A stretch of 64,000 bases of DNA from Oceanobacillus limi (GTDB lineage: Bacteria; Bacillota; Bacilli; Bacillales; Amphibacillaceae): contig NZ_FOHE01000010.1 of assembly GCF_900111445.1 (NCBI RefSeq), positions 50,728-114,727 on the forward strand. The letters are read 5' to 3'. How positions within the stretch are numbered: the first letter of the stretch is position 1; the number at the start of each line of letters is the position of its first letter. The position numbers and the translations under genes were made by a program. Below are positions 56,785-64,000 of this stretch, one piece after another. The notes below the pieces were generated by a model. It had not been told where the DNA came from. It saw nothing but the letters and a program-made list of their open reading frames with translations, and ran no database searches.

Positions 56785-56850
56785 TGCGTAGTCAGACCAT
56801 TTACGGTAGTCTGGTAGAGACTTTGGGCCATATCCCCTAAATTATACGCA
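56785..56850 (-). ncRNA. Guanine riboswitch upstream of pbuG
   Basis: The minus-strand aptamer has P1 TGCGTATAAT with ACTACGCA, the core GATATGGCCCAAAG and GTCTCTACCAGACTACC, then GTAAATGGTCTGACTACGC. The discriminator is C (GACTAC), i.e. guanine type. Confidence 0.93.
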
Positions 56851-56885
56851 ATAAAATATAAAGTTTTTAAATGATTTCTAGGAAT

Positions 56886-56929
56886 AGAATACTATATTCT
56901 TAGATAGTTGTCAACAAAAGCCGAACAAT
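56886..56929 (-). promoter_or_regulatory. pbuG promoter with single PurBox
   Basis: On the minus strand -35 TTGACA (56909-56914) and -10 TATTCT (56886-56891) are 17 bases apart. Two bases upstream of the -35, on the plus strand at 56917-56929, AAAGCCGAACAAT fits the PurBox consensus. PurR bound there would contact or cover the -35. Confidence 0.8.
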
Positions 56930-56962
56930 TGTTATTTTTCTCGTCTAAAGGTTCGCCTTTGT

Positions 56963-58498
56963 TTATTCCCACTCAATTGTTGCAGGTGGTTTACTTGTAA
57001 CATCATACACTACACGATTGATATGTGCGACATCATTCACAATACGTGTGGAGATCTTTTCTAGCACATCCCATGGGATACGTGCCCAATCCGAGGTCAT
57101 CCCGTCGATTGAAGTTACCGCTCGTATTCCTATTGTATAATCATACGTGCGTGCATCTCCCATCACACCAACACTACGTATATCAGGAAGTACCGTAAAG
57201 TATTGCCAAATATCACGATCCAATCCGGCTGCAGCAATCTCTTCACGTAATATTGCATCAGACTCACGAACAATCGCTAATTTTTCCTCGGTTACTTCTC
57301 CTAACACGCGTATAGCCAGCCCCGGTCCCGGGAATGGTTGGCGCCATACAACTCGATCTGGTAAACCAAGCTGTGTTCCTAGCTCACGAACCTCATCTTT
57401 AAATAAAGTATTTAATGGTTCGATTAATTCAAACTGCATATTCTCCGGCAACCCACCGACATTATGATGTGACTTAATCGTTTGTGCTGTCTCCGTTCCA
57501 CTTTCAATAATATCTGTATAAAGCGTTCCTTGTGCTAAATAATCAATCTCTTTTAATTTTGCAGCTTCATCGTCAAATACATAGATGAATTCATTGCCGA
57601 TTATTTTCCGCTTTTTCTCTGGGTCATCTACCCCTTTTAGCTTCGTAAGAAAACGTTCCGCTGCATCGATTTTAATAATATTCATGTTAAAATCATCAGC
57701 AAATACTTTCATCACATCATCCGCTTCATTTTTCCGAAGCAAGCCATGATCAACAAAAATACATGTTAATTGATCCCCAATTGCTTTATGAATTAAAGCA
57801 GCAACTACAGAGGAATCAACTCCCCCACTCAAGGCACAAAGAACCTTCTTGTCGCCAACTTGGTTTTGAATCTTTTCTACTTCCATATCAATAAAGTTTT
57901 CAATGGTCCAATCACCTGTACAAGAACAAACTTTGAAAACAAACTGCTTTAATAACTGATTCCCATACTCTGAATGACGTACTTCTGGATGGTACTGTAC
58001 ACCGTATAATTGGGCTTCATCATTACTCATTGCAGCAATTGGTGTGGAAGCACTTGTTGCATCCACTTGGAATTCTTTCGGAGCCTCCACAACTTTATCG
58101 CCATGACTCATCCAAACGGTCTGATGATCCGGTGATTCTTGGAATAAAGCTGGGTTATCTTTTATGTTAATCATTGCTTTTCCATATTCACGGTTCTTTG
58201 CTTTCTCCACTTTTCCACCAAAATGCAGTGCCATTAGCTGCATCCCATAACAAATCCCTAATACTGGAATACCTAAATCAAAGATTTCCTCGTTTGGACG
58301 AAAGCTATTTTCATCATAAACACTATGCGGGCCGCCTGATAATATGATTCCTTTAGGATTCATCTGCTTAATTTCTTCAACAGATAGTTTATGAGAATGA
58401 AGTTCACTGTATACTCCAAATTCACGAATTCGTCTCGTAATTAACTGATTGTATTGGCTTCCGAAATCTAGCACTAAAATCATTTCACTATTATTCAT
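56963..58498 (-). CDS. guaA: GMP synthase (glutamine-hydrolysing)
   Basis: This is a 511-residue protein. Glutaminase part: [40 protein letters not shown] (nucleophile Cys) and [15 protein letters not shown] (His-Glu). ATP-pyrophosphatase part: [20 protein letters not shown] (PP-loop) and the C-terminal dimerisation domain with [15 protein letters not shown] and ending [10 protein letters not shown]. It aminates XMP to GMP. A riboswitch in its leader senses guanine. Confidence 0.97.
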   Translation of the reverse strand: MNNSEMILVLDFGSQYNQLITRRIREFGVYSELHSHKLSVEEIKQMNPKGIILSGGPHSVYDENSFRPNEEIFDLGIPVLGICYGMQLMALHFGGKVEKAKNREYGKAMINIKDNPALFQESPDHQTVWMSHGDKVVEAPKEFQVDATSASTPIAAMSNDEAQLYGVQYHPEVRHSEYGNQLLKQFVFKVCSCTGDWTIENFIDMEVEKIQNQVGDKKVLCALSGGVDSSVVAALIHKAIGDQLTCIFVDHGLLRKNEADDVMKVFADDFNMNIIKIDAAERFLTKLKGVDDPEKKRKIIGNEFIYVFDDEAAKLKEIDYLAQGTLYTDIIESGTETAQTIKSHHNVGGLPENMQFELIEPLNTLFKDEVRELGTQLGLPDRVVWRQPFPGPGLAIRVLGEVTEEKLAIVRESDAILREEIAAAGLDRDIWQYFTVLPDIRSVGVMGDARTYDYTIGIRAVTSIDGMTSDWARIPWDVLEKISTRIVNDVAHINRVVYDVTSKPPATIEWE

Positions 58499-58602
58499 GT
58501 GTACGCTCCTAACTGTGGTTGCTATTTGTATTACTTCGGGCTCTTCACTGGTCTAAGCGAGACTTTAATCCAGTTACGCTCAGGACATATACGAAAAAGA
58601 AA

Positions 58603-58661
58603 AAAACCTAGACCTCTGCTTTTCGTATATAAACTACAAAAAGGCAGAAAATCCAGGTTTT
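58603..58661 (-). terminator. Riboswitch-controlled terminator in the guaA leader
   Basis: On the minus strand AAAACCTGGATTTTCTGC can fold with GCAGAGGTCTAGGTTTT, followed by TTTCTTTTTC. TCTGCCTT in its 5' arm (58641-58648) is complementary to AAGGCGGA (58682-58689) next to P1, giving a likely antiterminator. Confidence 0.7.
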
Positions 58662-58686
58662 TAATAAAACATCAAAGATAATCCGC

Positions 58687-58755
58687 CTTCATAGTCAGAG
58701 CATTTACGGTGCTCCGGTAGAAACTTTCGAACCATATTATCGAGGATATACGAAG
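58687..58755 (-). ncRNA. Guanine riboswitch upstream of guaA
   Basis: The minus-strand aptamer has P1 CTTCGTATA with ACTATGAAG, the core AATATGGTTCGAAAG and TTTCTACCGGAGCACC, then GTAAATGCTCTGACTATG. The discriminator is C (GACTAT), i.e. guanine type. Confidence 0.93.
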
Positions 58756-58819
58756 TACGTTATTTTATTTAATTTATTTGTATAAGTTAAGCTTATTTTA
58801 CTAGTGAATAACACCTTGG

Positions 58820-61027
58820 TCAACCCAAAATCTGTTTGATTAAATTTTTCCACAAATCTCTCATTTCTGAAACAGAAAATGCCGTTGGATCGTTCTTATA
58901 AATCATTTTTTCATATGCAGCCGTAAGTCGTCCCATTGTATCGGTATGGTACCACGTATCCACCCGAGTGGCATACTCTCGTAACGTTTGATCTCGGTCT
59001 TTCGTAAATCCTTGATGTTTCAAGACTTTCAATACAAAATGATAGGCATCTTGGTAGGTTTGTGAGTCTTTATTTTTATCCCATTTTCTTTCTAAGAGAT
59101 ACGTTTGCATTTGAAATCTCCTTAAATATAGTAGCACTAATGCGATTAATAGAATTACTCCCCCTATTGTGATATGCCACCACTTTAACTCAAATCCAGT
59201 TGAACCATTGGATGGATCAGCAGGTTGCATTGCATCTACTGCTTCCTCATCCTCTTCTTGTTCTAACGGATCTGGTTCCTCCGTATCTTCTAGTTCTCGT
59301 TCAGGTGCTTCTAATTCATCACGTTCTGAATCGCTGTCTGTTTCTGTATAGAAATCTGTTAAGTTCGTAAATCCTTGAGTTGGCTCAAATGGAACCCATC
59401 CTATCTCTTCAAAATATACCTCCACCCAAGAGTGAGCGTTCGAATTGGTGACCTCATACATCGTATAGGAACTATCACCATCAAAGCTCTCTTCCATTGG
59501 TTCACCACTTGTGAAACCTTTAACCCACCTAGCAGGAATATCTAATGAACGTAGCAACACTACCATGGATGTGGAAAAGTTATCACAATATCCGATCTTC
59601 GAATCAAACAAAAATTGATCGACATAATCTTGCTCTTCCCCAGGGGTAGGCACATTACTTGTTTGGTATTCAAATCCATTACGAGCAAAATAACTTTCCA
59701 CCGCTTTTACTTTGTCATACTGTGAATCAAATGATTCGGTTATTTCATCAGCTAATTCGTTCACCCTTTCAGGCAAATCTGATGGTAGTTGTGTGTAATG
59801 ATCTAAGAATTCTCCTGAACGAATCGTTTCAGCCTCTCGCATCTTATCTAGTGAAAATGATGGATAATCATAGGTAAGACTGTATTCACTCAAAGAAACG
59901 TCATCCCCATTCCACTCCGTTCGCACTGCTCCACTAATTGGATATAAGAGGAACTGTGCCTGTTCATTCGTGTCTACTTTTTTTGTACCATAAGGATAAA
60001 CTAGCTTAGGAATTTGTGAATTCCCTTGAAACTCAAGAAATGTCTCTAGCTCCTCGGTTTCATTGTAATCGGCATAAGGCTGTAATCCTAATTCATCTGG
60101 CTGCTGCATAGCATAATCCTCGTCATCAGAGTTTATCCATCCCTTACCGGTATATACGTCTTTTGACTCAATACGCCAGTAATGCTTTTCTTGGGATGCT
60201 GCCTGAAAGACCGTTGTATCGTCTTGGACAAATGACCCTCCTAGCCTTGAATCATCTTCACCATATCCAACTTTCCGTATGCCTCCTGAACCACCAGAAC
60301 CTCCAGTAGCACTCTGAATAAAAGGAACCGGATCTGGCCATTGTGGTTCAAACTTTGGTGCAGCATATCCTACTGCAGTGGAGAACAAAACAATTAGGAT
60401 TAACGGGATAATCCATATCGGATTTTGCCTAGCCCATGTAAAGGTTATTCGTTCCATTTGGATTTCCTTAAAGAAGTTCGCCATACCCAACCCAATAAAA
60501 GCCATTGCGAATGTACGTATGATTGGAAAACTACCGTCATATACCGTAAACGTGTCTAACACCGTAAGATATATAAATGTTAGGATGACAAATGCAAAGA
60601 TTCGCTTCATTTGTACAAACCAGTAATGAATTAAATAGCTCATTAACCAAATAATGAATAAAAATAGGATACTTCGGAACATTCCGGATAAATCATCCCA
60701 TTGCTGCGATAGCAGTGCTTGGATATTAATATTGACTTCTGCAACTAGTTGTTGGATCCATAGCTTGCTAAATATGCTATACTCGGAAAACAATCCATTA
60801 ATAATAAATAGTAAACCAAATCCCTTTAATGAAAAGGAAATCCACCAATTTACTTTTAACAAGGTAATAATAAAACAAAACATCGTATAAATAATGAAAA
60901 CACTTAGATTTGTTGTATCGGTAACTTCCTCGATTGGATAGAGCCATTCCAAAAACAAGAGCAAGCCAAGAATATACAATATTGAGGTATAGATTATTGG
61001 TATTTGATTTTGTTTCGATCGCCTCAC
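58820..61027 (-). CDS. yebA: Membrane transglutaminase-like protein (YebA)
   Basis: This is a 735-residue protein. It has about 7 hydrophobic segments in residues 1-230, then an extracytoplasmic domain with the transglutaminase core: KIGYCDNFSTSMVVLLRSLD (catalytic Cys), IPARWVKGFTSGEPM, SNAHSWVEVYFEEIGWVPFE (catalytic His), then an Asp in the PTQGF region. A Glu/Asp-rich linker and one membrane segment (ITIGGVILLIALVLLYLRRF) lead to a cytosolic DUF4129-like tail. The substrate is unknown. It is the last gene of the moxR-DUF58-yebA operon and overlaps the upstream gene by 4 nt. The trio is widely conserved. Confidence 0.9.
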   Translation of the reverse strand: MRRSKQNQIPIIYTSILYILGLLLFLEWLYPIEEVTDTTNLSVFIIYTMFCFIITLLKVNWWISFSLKGFGLLFIINGLFSEYSIFSKLWIQQLVAEVNINIQALLSQQWDDLSGMFRSILFLFIIWLMSYLIHYWFVQMKRIFAFVILTFIYLTVLDTFTVYDGSFPIIRTFAMAFIGLGMANFFKEIQMERITFTWARQNPIWIIPLILIVLFSTAVGYAAPKFEPQWPDPVPFIQSATGGSGGSGGIRKVGYGEDDSRLGGSFVQDDTTVFQAASQEKHYWRIESKDVYTGKGWINSDDEDYAMQQPDELGLQPYADYNETEELETFLEFQGNSQIPKLVYPYGTKKVDTNEQAQFLLYPISGAVRTEWNGDDVSLSEYSLTYDYPSFSLDKMREAETIRSGEFLDHYTQLPSDLPERVNELADEITESFDSQYDKVKAVESYFARNGFEYQTSNVPTPGEEQDYVDQFLFDSKIGYCDNFSTSMVVLLRSLDIPARWVKGFTSGEPMEESFDGDSSYTMYEVTNSNAHSWVEVYFEEIGWVPFEPTQGFTNLTDFYTETDSDSERDELEAPERELEDTEEPDPLEQEEDEEAVDAMQPADPSNGSTGFELKWWHITIGGVILLIALVLLYLRRFQMQTYLLERKWDKNKDSQTYQDAYHFVLKVLKHQGFTKDRDQTLREYATRVDTWYHTDTMGRLTAAYEKMIYKNDPTAFSVSEMRDLWKNLIKQILG

Positions 61028-62292
61028 AGTCCACTCACCTCAATAGGATTTTTAATTAGCTCTTTTTCTGTTAGTACGGTTATTCCGACTCCTTCTTGTT
61101 GTAATTGCCTTAATAATTGATGTTCTTCTTTAGAAATTCGCTTCTCAGCTTGAATAAAAAGGATCGAAACATGCTTTTTTCGCAGTTTAATCTGTTGAAC
61201 CGTATCCTTTAATGGTTCATCGAATCGATTAACAATTAACAAAACGAAAAAGTTATTCGTCACTTTTAACATTTCCTCTTTTAACTTCAGAGAAAAAGGC
61301 TGTGTTTTAGTAGGTTGTAATCTAGTTAGATGTTTCCGTACCCATTCATGTTTCGTTGGATCATGTTGAACAGGAAACCAGGTAACTTCCTCCCCAATCG
61401 ACAATAAGCCTACTTGTGAAGCATGCCTACGTAATGTTTCCATCATAGAAACTCCAACTTCGATTAATGCCTCAAATGCTAATACATTTAACCCATCAAC
61501 ATAACATGCGTCTAGCACAATCAACGTATCTGTACTTTTTTCTTGTTCAAATTCCTTTGTCATCACATCATTTTTTTTAGCGGTTTGCTTCCAGTCAATC
61601 CAAGAGAATCGATCTCCAGGCATGTATTCTCTAATTCCTGAAGCAACATTTGTATTTTTCAAATTCATCGAAAAAGAAGAAACAGACCCTTGCTCAAAAC
61701 TGCTACTTTTTTCTTCTAAATGAATTGGTCGTTCACTCGGATACGCAATTAGCTCACTTGAAACTTGAAAAATATGCTCCTTTTTTATTAATCCAAATAC
61801 ATCGCTCGTACGAATACGAATCGCACGTAATTGATGCTCCCCTCGTGGAATATTTTCCATCCGATAAGGAATTTGAATCGAACGTTTAAATCCAGGAAAA
61901 ACAATCTTTTTAATCCCACGATTGACATGTAATTTATTCGGTTGATCTAGATATTTGTATTTACCCTGACGATTATCTACTTTATTTAATGTTTTAGGAA
62001 AAGCCTCCTCCACAACGCAATAATAGAGAGGAAACGCTGTTTTACGATCAATCATAATTGTTATGGAAACACCATCTCCCGCACGCATCACATGATGGGA
62101 AAGCTGTCTGGAAACCTTCCAGTTCTTTATCGGATATAATAGCAAACCTAACGTATAAAGAAAGATTGGTAGAAAGCTATAGAATAAAAACCAACTTGTG
62201 AAACCACCTTGAAACATTGCATAGGAAAAAAGGAGTGCAAGCAAGGTAAATATGAAAATGAATTTACCTAAAAATCGCATTACTTCTTTCAT
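61024..62292 (-). CDS. yeaD: DUF58 protein (YeaD)
   Basis: This 422-residue protein has two hydrophobic N-terminal segments (residues 8-25 and 32-52). The DUF58 core is IREYMPGDRFSWIDWKQTAK (with KKNDVMTKEFEQE following), and the C-terminal part has a VWA-like fold (STDTLIVLDACYVDGL and ILFIQAEKRISKEEH). DUF58 proteins are partners of MoxR ATPases, by analogy with the AAA/VWA pairs. It overlaps moxR by one base. Confidence 0.88.
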   Translation of the reverse strand: MKEVMRFLGKFIFIFTLLALLFSYAMFQGGFTSWFLFYSFLPIFLYTLGLLLYPIKNWKVSRQLSHHVMRAGDGVSITIMIDRKTAFPLYYCVVEEAFPKTLNKVDNRQGKYKYLDQPNKLHVNRGIKKIVFPGFKRSIQIPYRMENIPRGEHQLRAIRIRTSDVFGLIKKEHIFQVSSELIAYPSERPIHLEEKSSSFEQGSVSSFSMNLKNTNVASGIREYMPGDRFSWIDWKQTAKKNDVMTKEFEQEKSTDTLIVLDACYVDGLNVLAFEALIEVGVSMMETLRRHASQVGLLSIGEEVTWFPVQHDPTKHEWVRKHLTRLQPTKTQPFSLKLKEEMLKVTNNFFVLLIVNRFDEPLKDTVQQIKLRKKHVSILFIQAEKRISKEEHQLLRQLQQEGVGITVLTEKELIKNPIEVSGL

Positions 62293-63254
62293 TAACGAAA
62301 TTCCTTTCGAATGGGGATGTAGGTGTTTTTCACAATAGAATCAATCAGCTCACGACTCGTCATTCCATCATACCTAGCTTCAGAGTTTAAAATAACCCGA
62401 TGTGAAAGGACATATGGTGCCAGGTACTTCACATCATCTGGTAAAACATAATCCCGTCCTTTAATAAATGCAAATGATTTAGCAGCCTTCATTAGCGCAA
62501 TCGATCCACGAGGACTAACTCCTAGAAAGATAGATTCATGATTTCTTGTTTCTCTTACTAGATTCACAATATATTGTTGAACATTTTGATCAATATAAAC
62601 CTCTTTTACATCCTGTTGTATGTTAACCAATTCTTCTTTTGTCATGACTGGTTCAATGGTTTCAATTGGATGTTCCTTTGACGTACGATCTAACATAATT
62701 AATTCTTCATCCATCGAAGGATATCCCATATTAAGTTTAAGAATAAATCGGTCTAATTGGGCTTCTGGTAACGGGTACGTACCTTCGTATTCAATAGGAT
62801 TTTGTGTAGCCATTACAAAGAATGGTTTTTGTAATTGGATGGTTCTTCCATCGACAGTGACACTGTGTTCTTCCATTCCTTCAAGAAGTGATGATTGTGT
62901 CTTTGGAGAAGTACGATTAATCTCATCGGCTAGAACAATATTCCCTAAAATAGGACCACCACGAAATTCAAATTCTAGTTCCTTTGGATTATAGATGGAG
63001 ATACCTGTAACATCTGATGGTAATAAATCCGGGGTGAACTGAATCCGTTTAAAATCACAATCTAATGACTTAGCTAGGGTACGAACAAGCATTGTTTTTC
63101 CCACACCCGGAACATCTTCTAGGAGCACATGACCTTCCGCTAATAAAGCAACTAAACTTAACGTAGATACTTCTTCTTTTCCGATCATGACTTTATTAAT
63201 ATTTTCAAGTACTTTTTCAATCTTACCATTATATACTACTGTATCTTGTACCAT
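62292..63254 (-). CDS. yeaC: MoxR-family AAA+ ATPase (YeaC)
   Basis: This 320-residue protein has Walker A LLEDVPGVGKTMLVRTLAKS, the MoxR insert DLLPSDVTGISIYNPKELEF, Walker B NIVLADEINRTSPKTQSSLL, sensor 1 VMATQNPIEYEGTYPLPEAQ (then LDRF) and a C-terminal lid with LGVSPRGSIALMKAAKSFAF. It is the first gene of the operon with DUF58 and transglutaminase genes. A second, unrelated MoxR-like ATPase lies at 4192-5067. The ATG follows GAAGGAG. Confidence 0.92.
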   Translation of the reverse strand: MVQDTVVYNGKIEKVLENINKVMIGKEEVSTLSLVALLAEGHVLLEDVPGVGKTMLVRTLAKSLDCDFKRIQFTPDLLPSDVTGISIYNPKELEFEFRGGPILGNIVLADEINRTSPKTQSSLLEGMEEHSVTVDGRTIQLQKPFFVMATQNPIEYEGTYPLPEAQLDRFILKLNMGYPSMDEELIMLDRTSKEHPIETIEPVMTKEELVNIQQDVKEVYIDQNVQQYIVNLVRETRNHESIFLGVSPRGSIALMKAAKSFAFIKGRDYVLPDDVKYLAPYVLSHRVILNSEARYDGMTSRELIDSIVKNTYIPIRKEFR

Positions 63255-63285
63255 ATTTTCGCTCCTTCAATTGATTGTTAATAAA

Positions 63286-63299
63286 TCCGATATTTCGGA
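63286..63299. promoter_or_regulatory. 14-bp palindrome upstream of the moxR operon
   Basis: The sequence TCCGATATTTCGGA lies about 32 nt before the moxR ATG, downstream of an AT-rich promoter-like stretch. It may be an operator; the cognate protein is unknown. Confidence 0.35.
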
Positions 63300-63518
63300 C
63301 ATTTATACTATAACTATACTAAAAACTAACAATGAAGTAAAAGCATACTTACAATACATTATTTTCAGAAACTTTTTGCCATATACTTATACAATAAAAA
63401 TTATAGGCGAAATTCTATGGTAAACCAATGGGAGTTTTTAACAAAGAAAGACACCGTGTTTTAGTGCCAGAAGAGGCAGTTCAGGTTTATCTTTTTGTTG
63501 GGGCGGGGCGATTAGTTG

Positions 63519-64000
63519 GATTAAGTGTTGATTTATCCTTATGAGGGTTGATTGTTCTCTAATAGGTGTTGATTTATCCTTTTGAACGTTGATTCTTCTT
63601 CATTAAGTGTTGATAACTTCTTTTGAACGTTGATTCTTCTTCATTAAGTGTTGATAACTTCTTTTGAACGTTGATTCTTCTCCATTAAATGTTGATTTAT
63701 CCTTTTGAACGTCGATTCTTCTCTATTAAATGTTGATTTTTCCTTTTGAACGTTGATTCTTCTCTATTAAGTGTTGATTTATTCTTTCAAACGTTGATTC
63801 TTCTTCACTAAGTGTTGATTTATCCTTTTGAACGTTGATTCTTCTTCATTAAGTGTCGATAACTTCTTTTGAACGTCGATTCTTCTTCATTAAGTGTTGA
63901 TTTATTCTTTTGAACGTTGATTCTTCTCGATTAAGTGTTGATTTATTCTTTTGAACGTTAATTCTTCTCGATTAAATGTTGATTTCTCCTTTCGAACGTT
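63519..64000. repeat. Tandem array B, runs off the window: 41-bp dimer
   Basis: The plus-strand unit GAACGTTGATTCTTCTTCAT(T) (21) alternates with AAGTGTTGATTTATCCTTTT (20). About 23 half-units are visible and the array continues past base 64000. GTTGATT recurs every 20-21 bases. It is AT-rich, unlike array A. Confidence 0.95.

Noticed and set aside
63519..64000. CRISPR array or coding repeat protein
   Set aside because: Same reason as for array A; the 41-bp period breaks any reading frame and stops occur in all frames.

Overview
The window is one contiguous stretch of a low-GC Firmicute chromosome. Codon usage, AGGAGG-type ribosome binding sites, TTG/GTG starts, guanine riboswitches and PurBoxes all point to Bacillaceae. 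The gene order guaA-pbuG-yebE-purEKBCSQLFMNHD-yerA-yerB-yerC-pcrB-pcrA-ligA-camS-putP-gatCAB-dgkB-rlmCD follows the Bacillus subtilis yeb/pur/yer/yef region, read here on the minus strand. The genus cannot be fixed from the sequence. The style of the intergenic repeats suggests the Oceanobacillus/Virgibacillus/Ornithinibacillus group (inference). No rRNA, tRNA, prophage or CRISPR array was seen.

Region 1 (1-16.9 kb) is an accessory mixture. It holds the N-terminal part of a pseudouridine synthase, a small HTH protein, an IS3-transposase-derived ORF, a GNAT-like protein, a membrane-anchored amidase and a two-domain DUF2294 protein. It also has a plus-strand MoxR-type AAA+/VWA pair that converges on a LysM-L,D-transpeptidase across a 19-bp bidirectional terminator. 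Two small regulator-effector operons follow (HTH + MFS; ArsR + SRPBCC), each with a readable promoter and candidate operator. Then come DUF4256, a ferredoxin-reductase-like flavoprotein, rlmCD and dgkB.

Region 2 (17-36 kb) is housekeeping: the GatCAB amidotransferase, PutP with an overlooked 32-residue accessory membrane peptide, RocA, the sex-pheromone lipoprotein CamS, LigA, PcrA, PcrB and YerC/YerB/YerA. Between putP and rocA, whose products import and oxidise proline, sits an NprR-like HTH-TPR (RRNPP) regulator. A 49-residue exported pro-peptide gene lies 13 nt downstream of it and a 46-bp inverted repeat lies upstream. This is a self-contained candidate quorum-sensing cassette and the most interesting locus here.

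Region 3 (36-49.2 kb) is the complete twelve-gene purine operon for IMP synthesis. Two facing PurBoxes, a guanine riboswitch and a riboswitch-controlled terminator precede it; the antiterminator pairing can be read directly. A 191-nt gap with a degenerate 21-bp repeat interrupts the otherwise tightly packed operon before purH.

Region 4 (49.2-64 kb) carries a short-chain dehydrogenase, YebE, Hsp20, a MOSC protein, MsrA, an MFS transporter, pbuG and guaA (each with its own guanine riboswitch) and a transglutaminase/DUF58/MoxR operon. Two long tandem arrays (50.3 kb and 63.5 kb to the window end) share a 41-bp dimeric period and a GTTGATT core but otherwise differ. Several other intergenic repeat families occur at 2.9, 32.5 and 54.9-55.1 kb.
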